From Anaerolineae bacterium (GTDB lineage: Bacteria > Chloroflexota > Anaerolineae > Aggregatilineales > JAFGMM01): DNA of 64,000 nucleotides. Below are positions 55,733-64,000 of this stretch, one piece after another. Numbering within the stretch: position 1 is the stretch's first letter; the number at the start of each line of letters is the position of its first letter. Made by a program: the position numbers and the translations under genes. The DNA lies in the NCBI GenBank assembly GCA_027494055.1, contig JAOSJO010000023.1, positions 310,001-374,000 on the forward strand. Reading direction: 5' to 3'. The notes under the pieces were generated by a model. That model was not told the DNA's origin, did not search any database, and saw nothing but the letters and a program-made list of their open reading frames with translations.

Positions 55733-56747
55733 ATCACCAGTATCAGTGATGTTGCCCGCCGCGCCGGCGTCTCAAGCGCAACCGTGTCGCGCGTGCTGGC
55801 AGGCAACCCCCGCGTCCATGCCGAACTGCGCGAACGGGTGCTGGCCGCTGTCGAGGAGCTGAATTACCGGCCAAACCGCGTGGCGCGCAGCCTCCGCGTG
55901 CAACAGTCCAGCACCATCGGCCTGATCATCTCCGACATTCAGAATCCCTTCTTTACCTCGGTCGTGCGTGCGGTGGAGGATGTCGCGTATCGCCACGGCT
56001 ACAGCATCTTCCTGTGCAACTCCGACGAGGACCCGGAAAAGGAACGCCTGTACCTCAACCTGATGCGCGACGAGAACGTGGGCGGGATCATCGTGACGCC
56101 CGCGCGGGAGAAGCGCGCCGCGCTTGACGGCGATGTCGTTGCGCAGACGCCGATGGTCATGCTCGACCGGCGCATGGTCGATGTCGAGGCCGACGCCGTG
56201 CTGACCGACAACCTGGAGGCAGCCCACCGGCTCGTGAGCCACCTCATCGCCAACGGGCACCGGCGCATCGGGGCCATCGTGGGAGGGGCCGACATCACAA
56301 CCGGTCGCGAGCGCATGGAGGGGTACGTGCGCGCGCTGCAGGATCACGGCATCGAGCGCACGCCGGCGCTCGCGATCCAGGTGATCCCCAAAGAGCGCAA
56401 CGGGGCCGAGGCGGCAGCGCGGCTGCTTGCGCTGCCATGAGCCGCCCACCGCGATCTTCACCGGGAACAACCTGCTGACGCTCGGCGCGCTCCAGACGAT
56501 TCGCGACCGGGGGCTGACCATCCCTGACGACGTTGCCCTGGCCGGCTTCGACGACATGCCCTGGAATGCGCTCCTGCGGCCTGGGATCACGGCAGTGGAG
56601 CAGCCCACCTACGAGCTGGGCCGCACCGCCGCCGAGCTTCTGCTCGACAGGATCAAGAACCCCTCGCGGCCTTTCCGCGAGGTGATCCTCAGAGGCAGGG
56701 TGATCGTGCGCGAGTCGTGCGCGTTCCCGTCGAAAGAGCGCGTGTAA
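55733..56747 (+). CDS. LacI-family transcriptional regulator, non-standard ATC start and one frameshift
   Basis: About 337 residues. The HTH reads TSISDVARRAGVSSATVSRV, followed by the hinge YRPNRVARSLR and a sugar sensor (IGLIISDIQNPFFTSVVRAV; PMVMLDRRMVDVEADAVLTD; AIVGGADITTGRERMEG; DVALAGFDDMPWNALL). No ATG, GTG or TTG exists in frame before the HTH. The codon at ideal distance from AAGGAG is ATC (55733), where relatives would have ATG, so this is a rare start or a base error. An extra T near 56440 splits LLALP from EPPTAIFTGNN. Divergent from GH116, which it probably regulates. Confidence 0.87.
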
Positions 56748-56803
56748 AGCATCGCGTTCCTGCCATGCTGCGCACCCCGCGCTGCAAGTTCGCGCGATCC
56801 GGG

Positions 56804-56880
56804 TATAATTCTCCCATGAGCCTGGAGCCGGCAGCATGACGCGCCTCAGGGGACGCCAGCCCGCGCCGGCGCGTCCCCAA
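56804..56880 (+). promoter_or_regulatory. Promoter and leader hairpin before amidohydrolase 1
   Basis: TATAAT (56804-56809) with no clear -35. Then a possible 8-codon frame (ATG at 56817, TGA at 56838) and a stem GGGGACGC (56850-56857) / GCGTCCCC with a GC-rich loop. The leader might attenuate expression, but there is no T run. Confidence 0.4.
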
Positions 56881-56958
56881 GACGCCATGCACGCCCCGGA
56901 GCCACCCAGACCGCGTTGACGCCCATGTTTTGGACTACCACCCTGCACGATTGGAGGC

Positions 56959-58332
56959 ATGACGATGCGCAGGCAACTGCTCTTTAACGCCGGCCTGATC
57001 ACAATGGACGCCGAGCGCCGCCAGTACCGCCGGGGCGCAATCCTGATTGAGGATGACCGTATCGCGCAGGTCGGGGAGAGCGACCGGCTCCAGTTGGAGG
57101 CGGCACCCGACGTCGCGCGCATCGACCTGCGCGGTCGGTGGGTGCTGCCGGGGCTGATCAACAGCCACGTGCACACCTCCCAGCAGCTTGGGCGCGGCCT
57201 CGGCGACGATGTGGACCTGCTCACCTGGCTGCACGCGCGCATCTGGCCCTACGAGAGCAACATGACCGAGGAAGACAGCTACGTCAGCTCGCTGCTCTGC
57301 GGCCTGGAGCAAATCCGCAGCGGCGTGACCTGTTTCGCCGAGCCGGGCGGCCAGCACGTCAACGGCATGGCCCGCGCCGTGAGCGAGCTGGGCCTGCGGG
57401 CGATGCTGGCGCGCTCCACGATGGACATGGGCGAGGGCCTGCCCGATGCCTGGGACGAGAGCACCGAGCAGTCGCTCGCTATCCAGGTCGCCAACTACGA
57501 ACGCTGGCACGGCAAGGCCAATGGCCGCATCCGTGCTTGGTTCGGCCTGCGGACGATCTTCAACAACTCCGATGACATCATCGTGCGCACCAAGGCACTC
57601 GCGGACCAGTACAACGTCGGCGTGCATATGCACGTGGCCGAGATCAAGGAGGAGGTCGAGTTCGCGCGCGAGACGCGCGGCGCGACGACCGTCACCCACC
57701 TGAACAACCTGGGCGTGCTGGGCGACAACTTCCTCGCCGTGCACTGCGTCTGGATGACGGACGCGGAAATCCAGATGTTTGCCGACCACAACGTAAAGGT
57801 CTCACACAATCCGGCGGCAGCCATGCGCGTGTTGGGCTTCGCCAAAATCCCGGAGATGCTCGACGCCGGCGTGTGCGTCTCCATCGGGACCGATGGCGCG
57901 CCCTCCAACAACCGCATGACGCTGATCGACGAGATGTGGGTCACCTCGCTGGTGCACAAGGGGCGCTTGCTGGACCCCACCGCCATGCCGGCCGAGACCA
58001 TCCTGGCGATGGTCACCTGCGACGGCGCGCGCGCCGTGCTCTGGGATGACGAACTCGGCTCCCTGGAGGCGGGTAAGAAGGCTGACCTCGTGGTCATCAA
58101 TCCCGACACGCCGACGATGCTGCCGATGCACGATCCGGTCGCGAACTTCGTCACGTCCATGCACGCGCACAACGTCGAAAGCGTGATGGTTGACGGACGA
58201 TGGCTGATGCGCGACCGGGAAATCCTGACGGTCAACGAGGCGGAAGTGATCGAGGAGGCCAAGGCGCGGGCGGCGGCAATCGTGAAGCGCGCCGGCATCA
58301 AACTGCCGGACCGGTTCAACGTCGTCAATTGA
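56959..58332 (+). CDS. Amidohydrolase 1 (cytosine/guanine deaminase-like, AtzB/TrzN group)
   Basis: 457 residues, intact. Metal ligands: His-x-His in LINSHVHTSQQLGRG, His in GVHMHVAEIKEEVE, His in LAVHCVWMTD and Asp in SIGTDGAPSNN, the subtype III pattern with one zinc or iron. The C-terminal GSLEAGKKADLVVINPD and the overall fit to SsnA/AtzB/TrzN-type enzymes suggest hydrolytic deamination or dechlorination-like displacement on a nucleobase- or triazine-like ring. The BMP-type nucleoside importer genes and a second amidohydrolase face it across a terminator, so purine or pyrimidine salvage is the best guess. Confidence 0.88.
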   Translation: MTMRRQLLFNAGLITMDAERRQYRRGAILIEDDRIAQVGESDRLQLEAAPDVARIDLRGRWVLPGLINSHVHTSQQLGRGLGDDVDLLTWLHARIWPYESNMTEEDSYVSSLLCGLEQIRSGVTCFAEPGGQHVNGMARAVSELGLRAMLARSTMDMGEGLPDAWDESTEQSLAIQVANYERWHGKANGRIRAWFGLRTIFNNSDDIIVRTKALADQYNVGVHMHVAEIKEEVEFARETRGATTVTHLNNLGVLGDNFLAVHCVWMTDAEIQMFADHNVKVSHNPAAAMRVLGFAKIPEMLDAGVCVSIGTDGAPSNNRMTLIDEMWVTSLVHKGRLLDPTAMPAETILAMVTCDGARAVLWDDELGSLEAGKKADLVVINPDTPTMLPMHDPVANFVTSMHAHNVESVMVDGRWLMRDREILTVNEAEVIEEAKARAAAIVKRAGIKLPDRFNVVN

Positions 58333-58367
58333 CGCCCCTTGCGGCTGCGCCCTTGTGGGTGAGGCAG

Positions 58368-58393
58368 AAGACCCCGGCGCGGGCCGGGGTCTT
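58368..58393. terminator. Hairpin terminator between convergent genes
   Basis: AAGACCCCGGC (58368-58378), loop GCGG, GCCGGGGTCTT (58383-58393), then GTTCTGT. A strong 11-bp stem with AAG/CTT edges gives short T tracts in both directions. Confidence 0.7.
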
Positions 58394-58473
58394 GTTCTGT
58401 CAGAGGCAACCGGCGTCACGCCGGCGCGCTGTTCATGGGGGCCGCAACGGCCCCATAGAGCGGCAGGCAGCGC

Positions 58474-59508
58474 CTAATCCGTCTCCTCTTCTTCTTCCAT
58501 TTCCTCGGCAAAGTCGATCACCGGGATTTCCAGGTCGCCGTCGATGATCTCCTGCCGCTTCTCCTCAACGAGTTCGCGGACCTCCTCCGGGATCAGTTCC
58601 TCGTTCTCGTGGTAGGGCATCAGGTCCGCGCCCTCCTCCAGGTTGATCTCGTAGAACTGACCCTCGAACTTCCCTTCCAGGTAATCGCCGAAGACAAGCG
58701 GAATGCCGGTCTCGAAGCCCCAGCCGACGCTGGTGAGCACGACCGACGGCGCAACGTCATACTGGTCGCGGACCGCGCCGATGCAGAGGGTCTCGGTCTC
58801 TTCGCAGGCGCGCAGCACGCCGATGTTCTGGCCGTCGCCGTTGCCGAAGATGATGTCCGCGCCCGCCTCGACCTGCGACATCGCGGCCTCGTTGCCGGCG
58901 GAGACATCCAGGAAGCTGCCGATCCAGTTCACCAGCACCTGCGCATCGGCGTTCACCTCAGCGACACCCATCACGAAGCCCTCATAGCTGCGGTGCGTGC
59001 TTGGGATGTCGATGCCGCCCACCATGCCGATGATGCCGGTCTCGGTCATGCTGCCGGCGATCAGGCCCGCCAGGTACGACGCCTCGTGCGCCAGCGGGCG
59101 GATCACGGCGAGGTTGTCCATCGTCGTGTCGCCGTCCGTCCAGAGGAACATGATCTCCGGGTAGTCGGTGGCGGTGTTGATCGCGGCGTCCTTGGCGATG
59201 GAGCTGTGCAGGATGATGAAGTCGTAGCCCTGGCTGGCGTAGTCGCGCAGTGCGCGCTCCATATCGGGGATGGGTATCTCTTCCGAGAAGGCAATTTCGA
59301 CGTTTTCGAACTGCTCCTCTATCGCCAGCAAGCCCTCATAGCCGGCCTGGTTCCACCCCTGGTCGTCGATGGCATTGTCCAGGACGAGCGCCACCCGTAT
59401 GGGTTCGGCGTCTGTCTCGTCCTCCTGCGCGGTCATCGCCAGGGGTTGGCCGATCACCAGCGCCAGCGCGAGCACCAGCGGAACGATCAGTGCACGTTTC
59501 TTGTACAT
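58474..59508 (-). CDS. BMP-family (Med/PnrA-like) substrate-binding protein
   Basis: 344 residues, intact. Signal peptide MYKKRALIVPLVLALALVIG, then IRVALVLDNAIDDQGWNQAG, the family opening with its nucleoside-binding Asp and Trp region. GYDFIILHSSIAKDAAINTA, GIIGMVGGIDIPSTHRSYEG and VSAGNEAAMSQVEAGADIIF follow. PnrA-like proteins bind purine nucleosides, others simple amines. The C-terminal end is very acidic (EEMEEEEETD), which is unusual. No lipobox. It is last in the importer operon, 111 bp after amidohydrolase 2. Confidence 0.92.
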   Translation of the reverse strand: MYKKRALIVPLVLALALVIGQPLAMTAQEDETDAEPIRVALVLDNAIDDQGWNQAGYEGLLAIEEQFENVEIAFSEEIPIPDMERALRDYASQGYDFIILHSSIAKDAAINTATDYPEIMFLWTDGDTTMDNLAVIRPLAHEASYLAGLIAGSMTETGIIGMVGGIDIPSTHRSYEGFVMGVAEVNADAQVLVNWIGSFLDVSAGNEAAMSQVEAGADIIFGNGDGQNIGVLRACEETETLCIGAVRDQYDVAPSVVLTSVGWGFETGIPLVFGDYLEGKFEGQFYEINLEEGADLMPYHENEELIPEEVRELVEEKRQEIIDGDLEIPVIDFAEEMEEEEETD

Positions 59509-59619
59509 TCTCCTCCCTCCTCCTGAGGCTGGAACCGGGCGCGCGTCGCGCCCTCAAAGCGAATTTGCATCCAGGGGCGCCCCCAGTCGGCCCCCCATAG
59601 TTGCCTCACACCAGGCGCT

Positions 59620-61011
59620 CTAGAGCAGCGGCCACACCAGGTTGGGCTTCACGCCGGCCTGGTCTAGAATCTTGTGGCTGCGCGCCTGCGCCTCTCCCAG
59701 AACCTTCGCCTCGTCCATCGTCAGCACAGTGCGATCGCGCATCACGACCGCGCCGTCGATCAGCACGGAATCCACGTCAGAGCCGTTCGCGGCCCACGCC
59801 ACGATGGAAACCGGGTCATAGACCGGATACAGGTGCGGCTTGCGCGTGTCGATAAGGATGATGTCCGCCTGCTTGCCCGCCTCCAGCGACCCCACCCGGT
59901 CGGCGACCATGAGCGCCTTCGCGCCGTTGATCGTCGCCATCTCGATGGCCTCGGCGGCGGTGGGATATTCGGGGTTCATGTCGTTGTTCCGGTGAATGAG
60001 CAGGGCGGTCCGCATCTCGCGGAACATGTCGGCGGTGTTGTTGACCGGCACGCCGTCGTTGCCCAGGCACACGTTCGCGCCCTTCGCGAGCAGTTGCGGC
60101 ACCCTGGCGACGCCCATCGCGAGCTTGGTGTTGCACACCGGGCAGTGGCAGATGTTGGTGCGCGTCTGGCCGAGCAGGTCGATCTCGCCGTCGGTGAAGT
60201 AGATACCGTGCGCAAAGGTGACGTTGGGGCCAAGCAGGCCCACACTCTCTGCGAACGCGGCGGGCAGCATGTTATACTTCTCCAGCGTGTAGTCCACGTT
60301 GTTCTGGACCTCCGCCCAGTGCGCCGTGATCCCGACGCCGTACTCGGCGGCCAGCCGGCTCACTTCCCTGAGCAGCTCGACCGAACACCCGCCCACCGAG
60401 CGCGGCGAGAACCAGGCCTGCAGCCGGCCGTTGGCCGCGCCGTGCCACTTCTCGATCAGGGCACGCGCCTGCTGCATCGATTCCGCGCCCGTCTCCCACA
60501 GCCCCTTGTGGATCGCGCTCGCGTCCAGCGCGTAGGCGCTGATGTCCATCACGTACTTGCTGATGGCCGCGCGCATTCCGGAGTCGATGATCGCTTCGGC
60601 GATGGCGTCGATGCCGTAGCGCGGGTGCAGGCCCGTGCTGATGAACGCCGTCGTGCCCGACTTGATCATCTCCAGCAGCCCCAGGCGCGCGCTGATGAGC
60701 GCATCCTCTTCGTCGTAGTGCCCCTGGATCGGCCAGATGTAGTGCTTGAGCTTGTGCATGGCGTCCGTGTTGTCGTTGACGCCGCGCATCAGCACCTGCG
60801 GCAGGTGGAAGTGGCAGTTGACCATGCCGGGCATGGCGATCATGCCGCCGCCGTCGATGACGGTCGCCGCCTCGTACCGGCCGGCCACCGCATCCGCCGG
60901 GCCGACCTCGACGATGCGCCCTTCGTGGATGGCAATCGCGCCGTCCATGAACACGCGCCGCCTATCATCGACGGTGATCGTCATTGCGTTCTTGATGAGG
61001 GTGTCAATCAT
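59620..61011 (-). CDS. Amidohydrolase 2 (deaminase-like)
   Basis: 463 residues, intact. HFH metal motif MPGMVNCHFHLPQVLMRG, His in GITAHWAEVQNNVDYT, His in VTFAHGIYFTDGEI, Asp in CLGNDGVPVNNTADMF, and GSLEAGKQADIILIDTRKP near the end. ICHCPVCNTKLAMGVARVP lies at the substrate-site loop. Same subtype as amidohydrolase 1, but clearly diverged (LPQ for TSQ after the HxH). It is co-directional with the BMP importer and 36 bp after permease gene 2, so it probably deaminates the imported base or nucleoside. Confidence 0.9.
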   Translation of the reverse strand: MIDTLIKNAMTITVDDRRRVFMDGAIAIHEGRIVEVGPADAVAGRYEAATVIDGGGMIAMPGMVNCHFHLPQVLMRGVNDNTDAMHKLKHYIWPIQGHYDEEDALISARLGLLEMIKSGTTAFISTGLHPRYGIDAIAEAIIDSGMRAAISKYVMDISAYALDASAIHKGLWETGAESMQQARALIEKWHGAANGRLQAWFSPRSVGGCSVELLREVSRLAAEYGVGITAHWAEVQNNVDYTLEKYNMLPAAFAESVGLLGPNVTFAHGIYFTDGEIDLLGQTRTNICHCPVCNTKLAMGVARVPQLLAKGANVCLGNDGVPVNNTADMFREMRTALLIHRNNDMNPEYPTAAEAIEMATINGAKALMVADRVGSLEAGKQADIILIDTRKPHLYPVYDPVSIVAWAANGSDVDSVLIDGAVVMRDRTVLTMDEAKVLGEAQARSHKILDQAGVKPNLVWPLL

Positions 61012-61047
61012 TGCGCCCGCCTTTGTACGCCAACCTGCACAGGGGAC

Positions 61048-61992
61048 TCAAAGCTCCGAACGTTCATAGGGCGCCGCGAGCGCCGACGGGCCTTTCTGCC
61101 CCCGGCCAAAGATCACCACGATCACCAGCGTGACGATGAACGGGATCATCAGCAGAAACTGGTAGGGCAGCGGGAAGTCCAGCGCCTGCAGGCGATACTG
61201 GAGCGCATTCGCCGCGCCGAAGATGAGCGCGCCGCCCACAATCCACCAGGGCCGCCACTTGCCAAAGACCACGACCACAATCGCCATCCACCCCAGGCCG
61301 GTGGAGAGGTCATCGGTGTAAAGGCCAAAGAGCGCCAGCGAGAGGTAGGCCCCGCCCAGGCCGGCCATCAAGCCGCCGAAGGTCACGGCGATGTAGCGCA
61401 CCCGGCTCACGCTGATGCCGGCGGCGTCCGCCGCGTGCGGCTCCTCGCCCACCGCGTCGATGCTCAGGCCCCAGGAGGTCCGGCGGAAGATGAACGTGAA
61501 CACCGGGACGGCCAGCAGCGTCAGGTAGACGACGATGTTCTGGTTGAACAGCGTCTCGCCCAGGAGCGGAACCTGGTTCAGCAGCGGGAGGCTGATGGCC
61601 GGCAGGATGCTCACCGATGGCCTGACACTCACGACGCCGAAGATGCCCCGGTTGAGGAAGCTCGCCAACCCCTGGCACAGAATCCAGATGCCCAGCCCGG
61701 CCACGATCTGGTTTGCCTTCAGCCGGATCGAGAGCACGCCCATCGCCAGCCCCAGGAGCGCCCCGGCCAGCGCGCCCGTCACGAAGCCGAGCAGCAGGCT
61801 GCCGGTGAAGTAGGCCCCGGCGAAGCCCGCGAACGACCCGATAATCATGATGCCTTCGATGCCGAGGTTGAGCACGCCGGCGCGCTCTGCAAACATCTCG
61901 CCCAGCGCGGCGATCAGGATGGGCGTCATGATGCGCAGCGTCGCCGCCAGGAAGCCGGTCAGGAAGGTCACGGTCAGGATCTCGTCGAGCAT
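61048..61992 (-). CDS. BMP-type ABC transporter permease 2
   Basis: 314 residues, intact, eight to ten helices of the branched-chain/BMP permease family (BPD_transp_2). AALGEMFAERAGVLNLGIEG opens the conserved helix; GAYFTGSLLLGFVTGALAGA and GEEPHAADAAGISVSRVRYI follow, the latter containing the conserved Gly-Glu/Ala-Ala-Gly cytoplasmic loop that meets the ATPase. Its ATG overlaps the stop of permease 1 by one base (TGATG). It corresponds to YufQ/PnrE-type subunits. Confidence 0.9.
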   Translation of the reverse strand: MLDEILTVTFLTGFLAATLRIMTPILIAALGEMFAERAGVLNLGIEGIMIIGSFAGFAGAYFTGSLLLGFVTGALAGALLGLAMGVLSIRLKANQIVAGLGIWILCQGLASFLNRGIFGVVSVRPSVSILPAISLPLLNQVPLLGETLFNQNIVVYLTLLAVPVFTFIFRRTSWGLSIDAVGEEPHAADAAGISVSRVRYIAVTFGGLMAGLGGAYLSLALFGLYTDDLSTGLGWMAIVVVVFGKWRPWWIVGGALIFGAANALQYRLQALDFPLPYQFLLMIPFIVTLVIVVIFGRGQKGPSALAAPYERSEL

Positions 61993-63057
61993 CAGCCTGA
62001 CCTCTGCCTGAAGAAGCGCGCCGACACCAGCACGATCACCAACCCCTCGATGACGAAGATCACCGGCACGGGCACGGAGGCCGCGCGCTGCATCGCGTCC
62101 GCGCCGTTGAGCAGCGCCGCGAACAGCACCGACGCGAAGACGACGCCAATCGGGTGCAGGTTGCCCAGCAGCGCCACCGCAACCGCCAGAAAGCCGTAGC
62201 CGGGCGAGAACTCATCCACGAGGCGGTGCTGAAGGCCGGCGACCTCCGCCGCGCCCGCCAGCCCCGCCAGCGCGCCGCTGACGATCATGGTCAGGATGAT
62301 GGTCCGCCCGACCCTGACGCCGGCCACACGCGCCGCGCGCTCGTTCTCGCCGACGGTGCGTATCTGGAAGCCGAGCACCGTCCGCTCAAGGAGCCAGTAC
62401 ACGACGACGGCCAGCGCCAGCGCCAGCAGGATACCGGCATGGAAGCGCGTGCGCGGAATGACGGTCGGCAGCCAGGCCGTCTGGAGCAGTTGCGGCGAAA
62501 TGGTAATGCCGCTCGCGCGGTCGCGCATGGGGCCGTGGATCAGGTAGCCGGCGAGCAGGATGATGACGTAATTGAGCATCAACGTGGTAATCACCTCGTT
62601 GACCTTGAGCCGGGCTTTCAGGTAGCCGGGAACCAGCCCCCAGAGCGCCCCGCCCACCGCGCCGGCCAACACCGTCAGCGGCAGGTGGACGACGGCCGGC
62701 AGGCCGGTGATGTAGATGCCCACGACCGCCGCCATGATGCCGCCGGCGTAGATCTGCCCCTCGGCGCCGATGTTCCAGAACCGGGCGCGAAACGCCACCG
62801 TCACGCCAAGCCCGGCCAGCAGCAGCGGGCAGGCCTTGACCATCGTCTCGGCGAAGCCGTTTACGCTCCCGAACGCTGAGTACACCAGCGCCCCATACGC
62901 CTGCACCGGGTTCGCCCCCCACCAGGACGATCAAGACCGCGCCCAGCGCGAGCGCCACCAGCAGGATCAGGAGCGTCGAGAGCCATCCAGGGGCGGCGAT
63001 GCCGCCGTCCGGCGTCCGCCACCGGCTGGGGGTGATCTGCCGCACAAAACCCGCCAT
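61992..63057 (-). CDS. BMP-type ABC transporter permease 1, one frameshift
   Basis: About 354 residues. N-terminal MAGFVRQITPSRWRTPDGGI, first helix WLSTLLILLVALALGAVLIV, then NPVQAYGALVYSAFGSVNGF, FRARFWNIGAEGQIYAGGIM and FQIRTVGENERAARVAGVRV (ATPase-contact loop). An extra G in a run of six near 62926 separates the first helix from the rest. It corresponds to YufP/PnrD-type subunits. The ATG at 63057 is two bases after the ATPase stop, so the genes are translationally linked. Confidence 0.9.
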
Positions 63058-63059
63058 GG

Positions 63060-64000
63060 CTAAGCCCCCGTCCCGGCCATGAGGAGGCCGATCTTCTCGA
63101 TGTCGGCTTCGCTGCGCGCCATCTCTCCCATGAGGCGGCCCTTCTCAATGACCAGGATGCGGTCGCACAGCGAGAGGATTTCGTCAAGCTTGGTCGAGAC
63201 GAGCAGGATGGCAATGCCCGCGTTGCGCAGCTCAAGCAGCAAGCCCCGGATGTACTCCTCCGCGCCGATGTCCAGCCCGCGCGTCGGGTGCGCCGCGATC
63301 AGGAGCTTGATCGCGCGCGAGGTCTCGCGAGCGATGACGACCTTCTGCTTGTTGCCGCCGGAGAGCGTCCGCGCCTTGACGCGCTCGTGCGGCGTGCGCA
63401 CGTCGTAACGCGCGATCACCTGCTGCGCGGACTGGCGCATCACCTCCCGGTTGAGGACGCCCCACCGCGAGAAGGGTGGAGTGTAGTGCAGGTCGAGCGC
63501 CAGGTTCTCGACCAGCGTGAACGCGCCGACGAGCGCGTCGTCGAAATCCTCCGGGATGTGGCCGACGCCCTGCCGCAAAATCCGCTGCGGCGCGGCGTTC
63601 GTCAGGTCCACGCCATCGACCACCACCCGCCCGCTCTCAACCGGGCGCAGCCCGGTCAGGGCCTGGACCAGCTCGGTCTGCCCGTTGCCGTCGACGCCGG
63701 CGATACCCACGATCTCGCCGCCATGCACCTGGAAACTCACGTCGCGCACCGCGAGCACGCCGCGATCACTGATGGCGCGCAGGCGCTCCACCTCCAGGGC
63801 AACAGGGCCGGCCGGCGAGCGGGCGGCGTCATTGCTGAGCCGGAAGAGCACCTCCCGGCCCACCATGAGGCGCGCCAGCTCGGCCTTGGTGGTCTCCGAC
63901 GTCACGCGGGTCGCCACCACGCGCCCATCGCGCAGCACCGTCACCCGGTCGGTGATCGACATCGCTTCTTCCAGCTTGTGCGTGATGAAGATAACCGACA
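63060..64000 (-). CDS. Sugar/nucleoside-type ABC ATPase, 5' end outside window
   Basis: The visible 313 codons are the end of domain 1 (SVIFITHKLEEAMSITDRVT) and the complete second ATPase domain of a fused dimer of about 500 residues. Domain 2 has GIAGVDGNGQTELVQALTG (the degenerate Walker A usual in MglA/RbsA-type second domains), GHIPEDFDDALVGAFTLVEN, signature TLSGGNKQKVVIARE and IKLLIAAHPTRGLDIGA in place of a standard Walker B. It energises the two BMP-type permeases that follow and is the first visible gene of this operon. Confidence 0.92.
   Translation of the reverse strand, partial: SVIFITHKLEEAMSITDRVTVLRDGRVVATRVTSETTKAELARLMVGREVLFRLSNDAARSPAGPVALEVERLRAISDRGVLAVRDVSFQVHGGEIVGIAGVDGNGQTELVQALTGLRPVESGRVVVDGVDLTNAAPQRILRQGVGHIPEDFDDALVGAFTLVENLALDLHYTPPFSRWGVLNREVMRQSAQQVIARYDVRTPHERVKARTLSGGNKQKVVIARETSRAIKLLIAAHPTRGLDIGAEEYIRGLLLELRNAGIAILLVSTKLDEILSLCDRILVIEKGRLMGEMARSEADIEKIGLLMAGTGA

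Noticed and set aside
56817-56840. Short frame after TATAAT as a regulatory leader peptide
   Set aside because: It has no run of regulatory codons and no ribosome site; kept only as part of the leader entry.
59674-62199. 841-codon plus-strand open frame opposite amidohydrolase 2 and permease genes
   Set aside because: It runs across three well-supported minus-strand genes, has an Arg/His-biased composition and no ribosome site; a GC artefact.
1-64000. tRNA, rRNA or riboswitch genes
   Set aside because: No T-loop (GGTTCGAAT-like) with matching acceptor stems and no conserved riboswitch core were found by eye on either strand.

Overview
This 64 kb window is GC-rich bacterial chromosome, most likely from an aerobic, heterotrophic member of the Chloroflexota (Anaerolineae-like). 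This is inferred from an aa3-type oxidase operon with an A2-type (YSHP) subunit I, several MalEFG-type sugar ABC operons, URO-D/MtaA-like paralogs, an S1-domain protein followed by bS21, and abundant short intergenic palindromes. No rRNA, tRNA, CRISPR array, phage or plasmid gene was seen. A dominant technical feature is that about half of the genes carry one or more single-base indels, mostly in G or C runs. The same protein continues in the next frame, so I merged the pieces and treat these as probable sequence errors rather than decay.

Layout. 1-6.3 kb: ilvE (partial), then the cytochrome c oxidase operon ctaC-ctaD-ctaE-coxIV on the minus strand. 6.7-14.4 kb (+): an ECF42-like sigma factor with its C-terminal extension, surrounded by a DGPF/YciI protein, an FAD-linked oxidase, a helix-hairpin-helix protein, three VOC (PhnB-like) proteins and a DinB-like protein. 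This is followed by a BNR-repeat protein translationally coupled to a ubiquitin-fold MoaD/ThiS protein ending in Gly-Gly. 14.6-15.8 kb: a complete IS4-family element with 8-bp target duplication. 16.1-20.9 kb (-): sugar ABC operon 1 with its GntR-LacI-type regulator, promoter and operator. 21-25 kb: P-loop NTPase, MBL hydrolase, PadR regulator with operator, S1-domain protein, rpsU and a strong terminator.

25.3-31.3 kb (+): sugar ABC operon 2 with an M20 peptidase and an L-fucose-isomerase-like protein. 31.5-36.8 kb (-): three URO-D-family paralogs, then a UPF0309 SIS protein and a BadF-type sugar kinase. 37.4-39.8 kb (+): HAD phosphatase, an orphan MalG-type permease and a B3/B4-domain protein. 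39.9-47.7 kb (-): sugar ABC operon 3 containing a second SIS-kinase pair, a DUF5107/TPR protein and a stand-alone caspase-like protease. 48-56.7 kb: secreted ScyD-like beta-propeller, second BNR protein, cupin, KduD-like dehydrogenase, LarA-type nickel racemase, GH116 glycosidase and a LacI regulator. 56.9-64 kb: two amidohydrolases with a BMP/nucleoside-type ABC importer (binding protein, two permeases, ATPase cut by the window end).

Together the genes describe a scavenger of plant- or cell-wall-derived sugars, amino sugars, uronates and nucleosides. Each sugar operon couples one binding protein to two permeases, with no ATPase nearby, so a shared MsiK-like ATPase elsewhere is inferred. Each of the three operons also has a strong stem-loop just 3' of the binding-protein gene.
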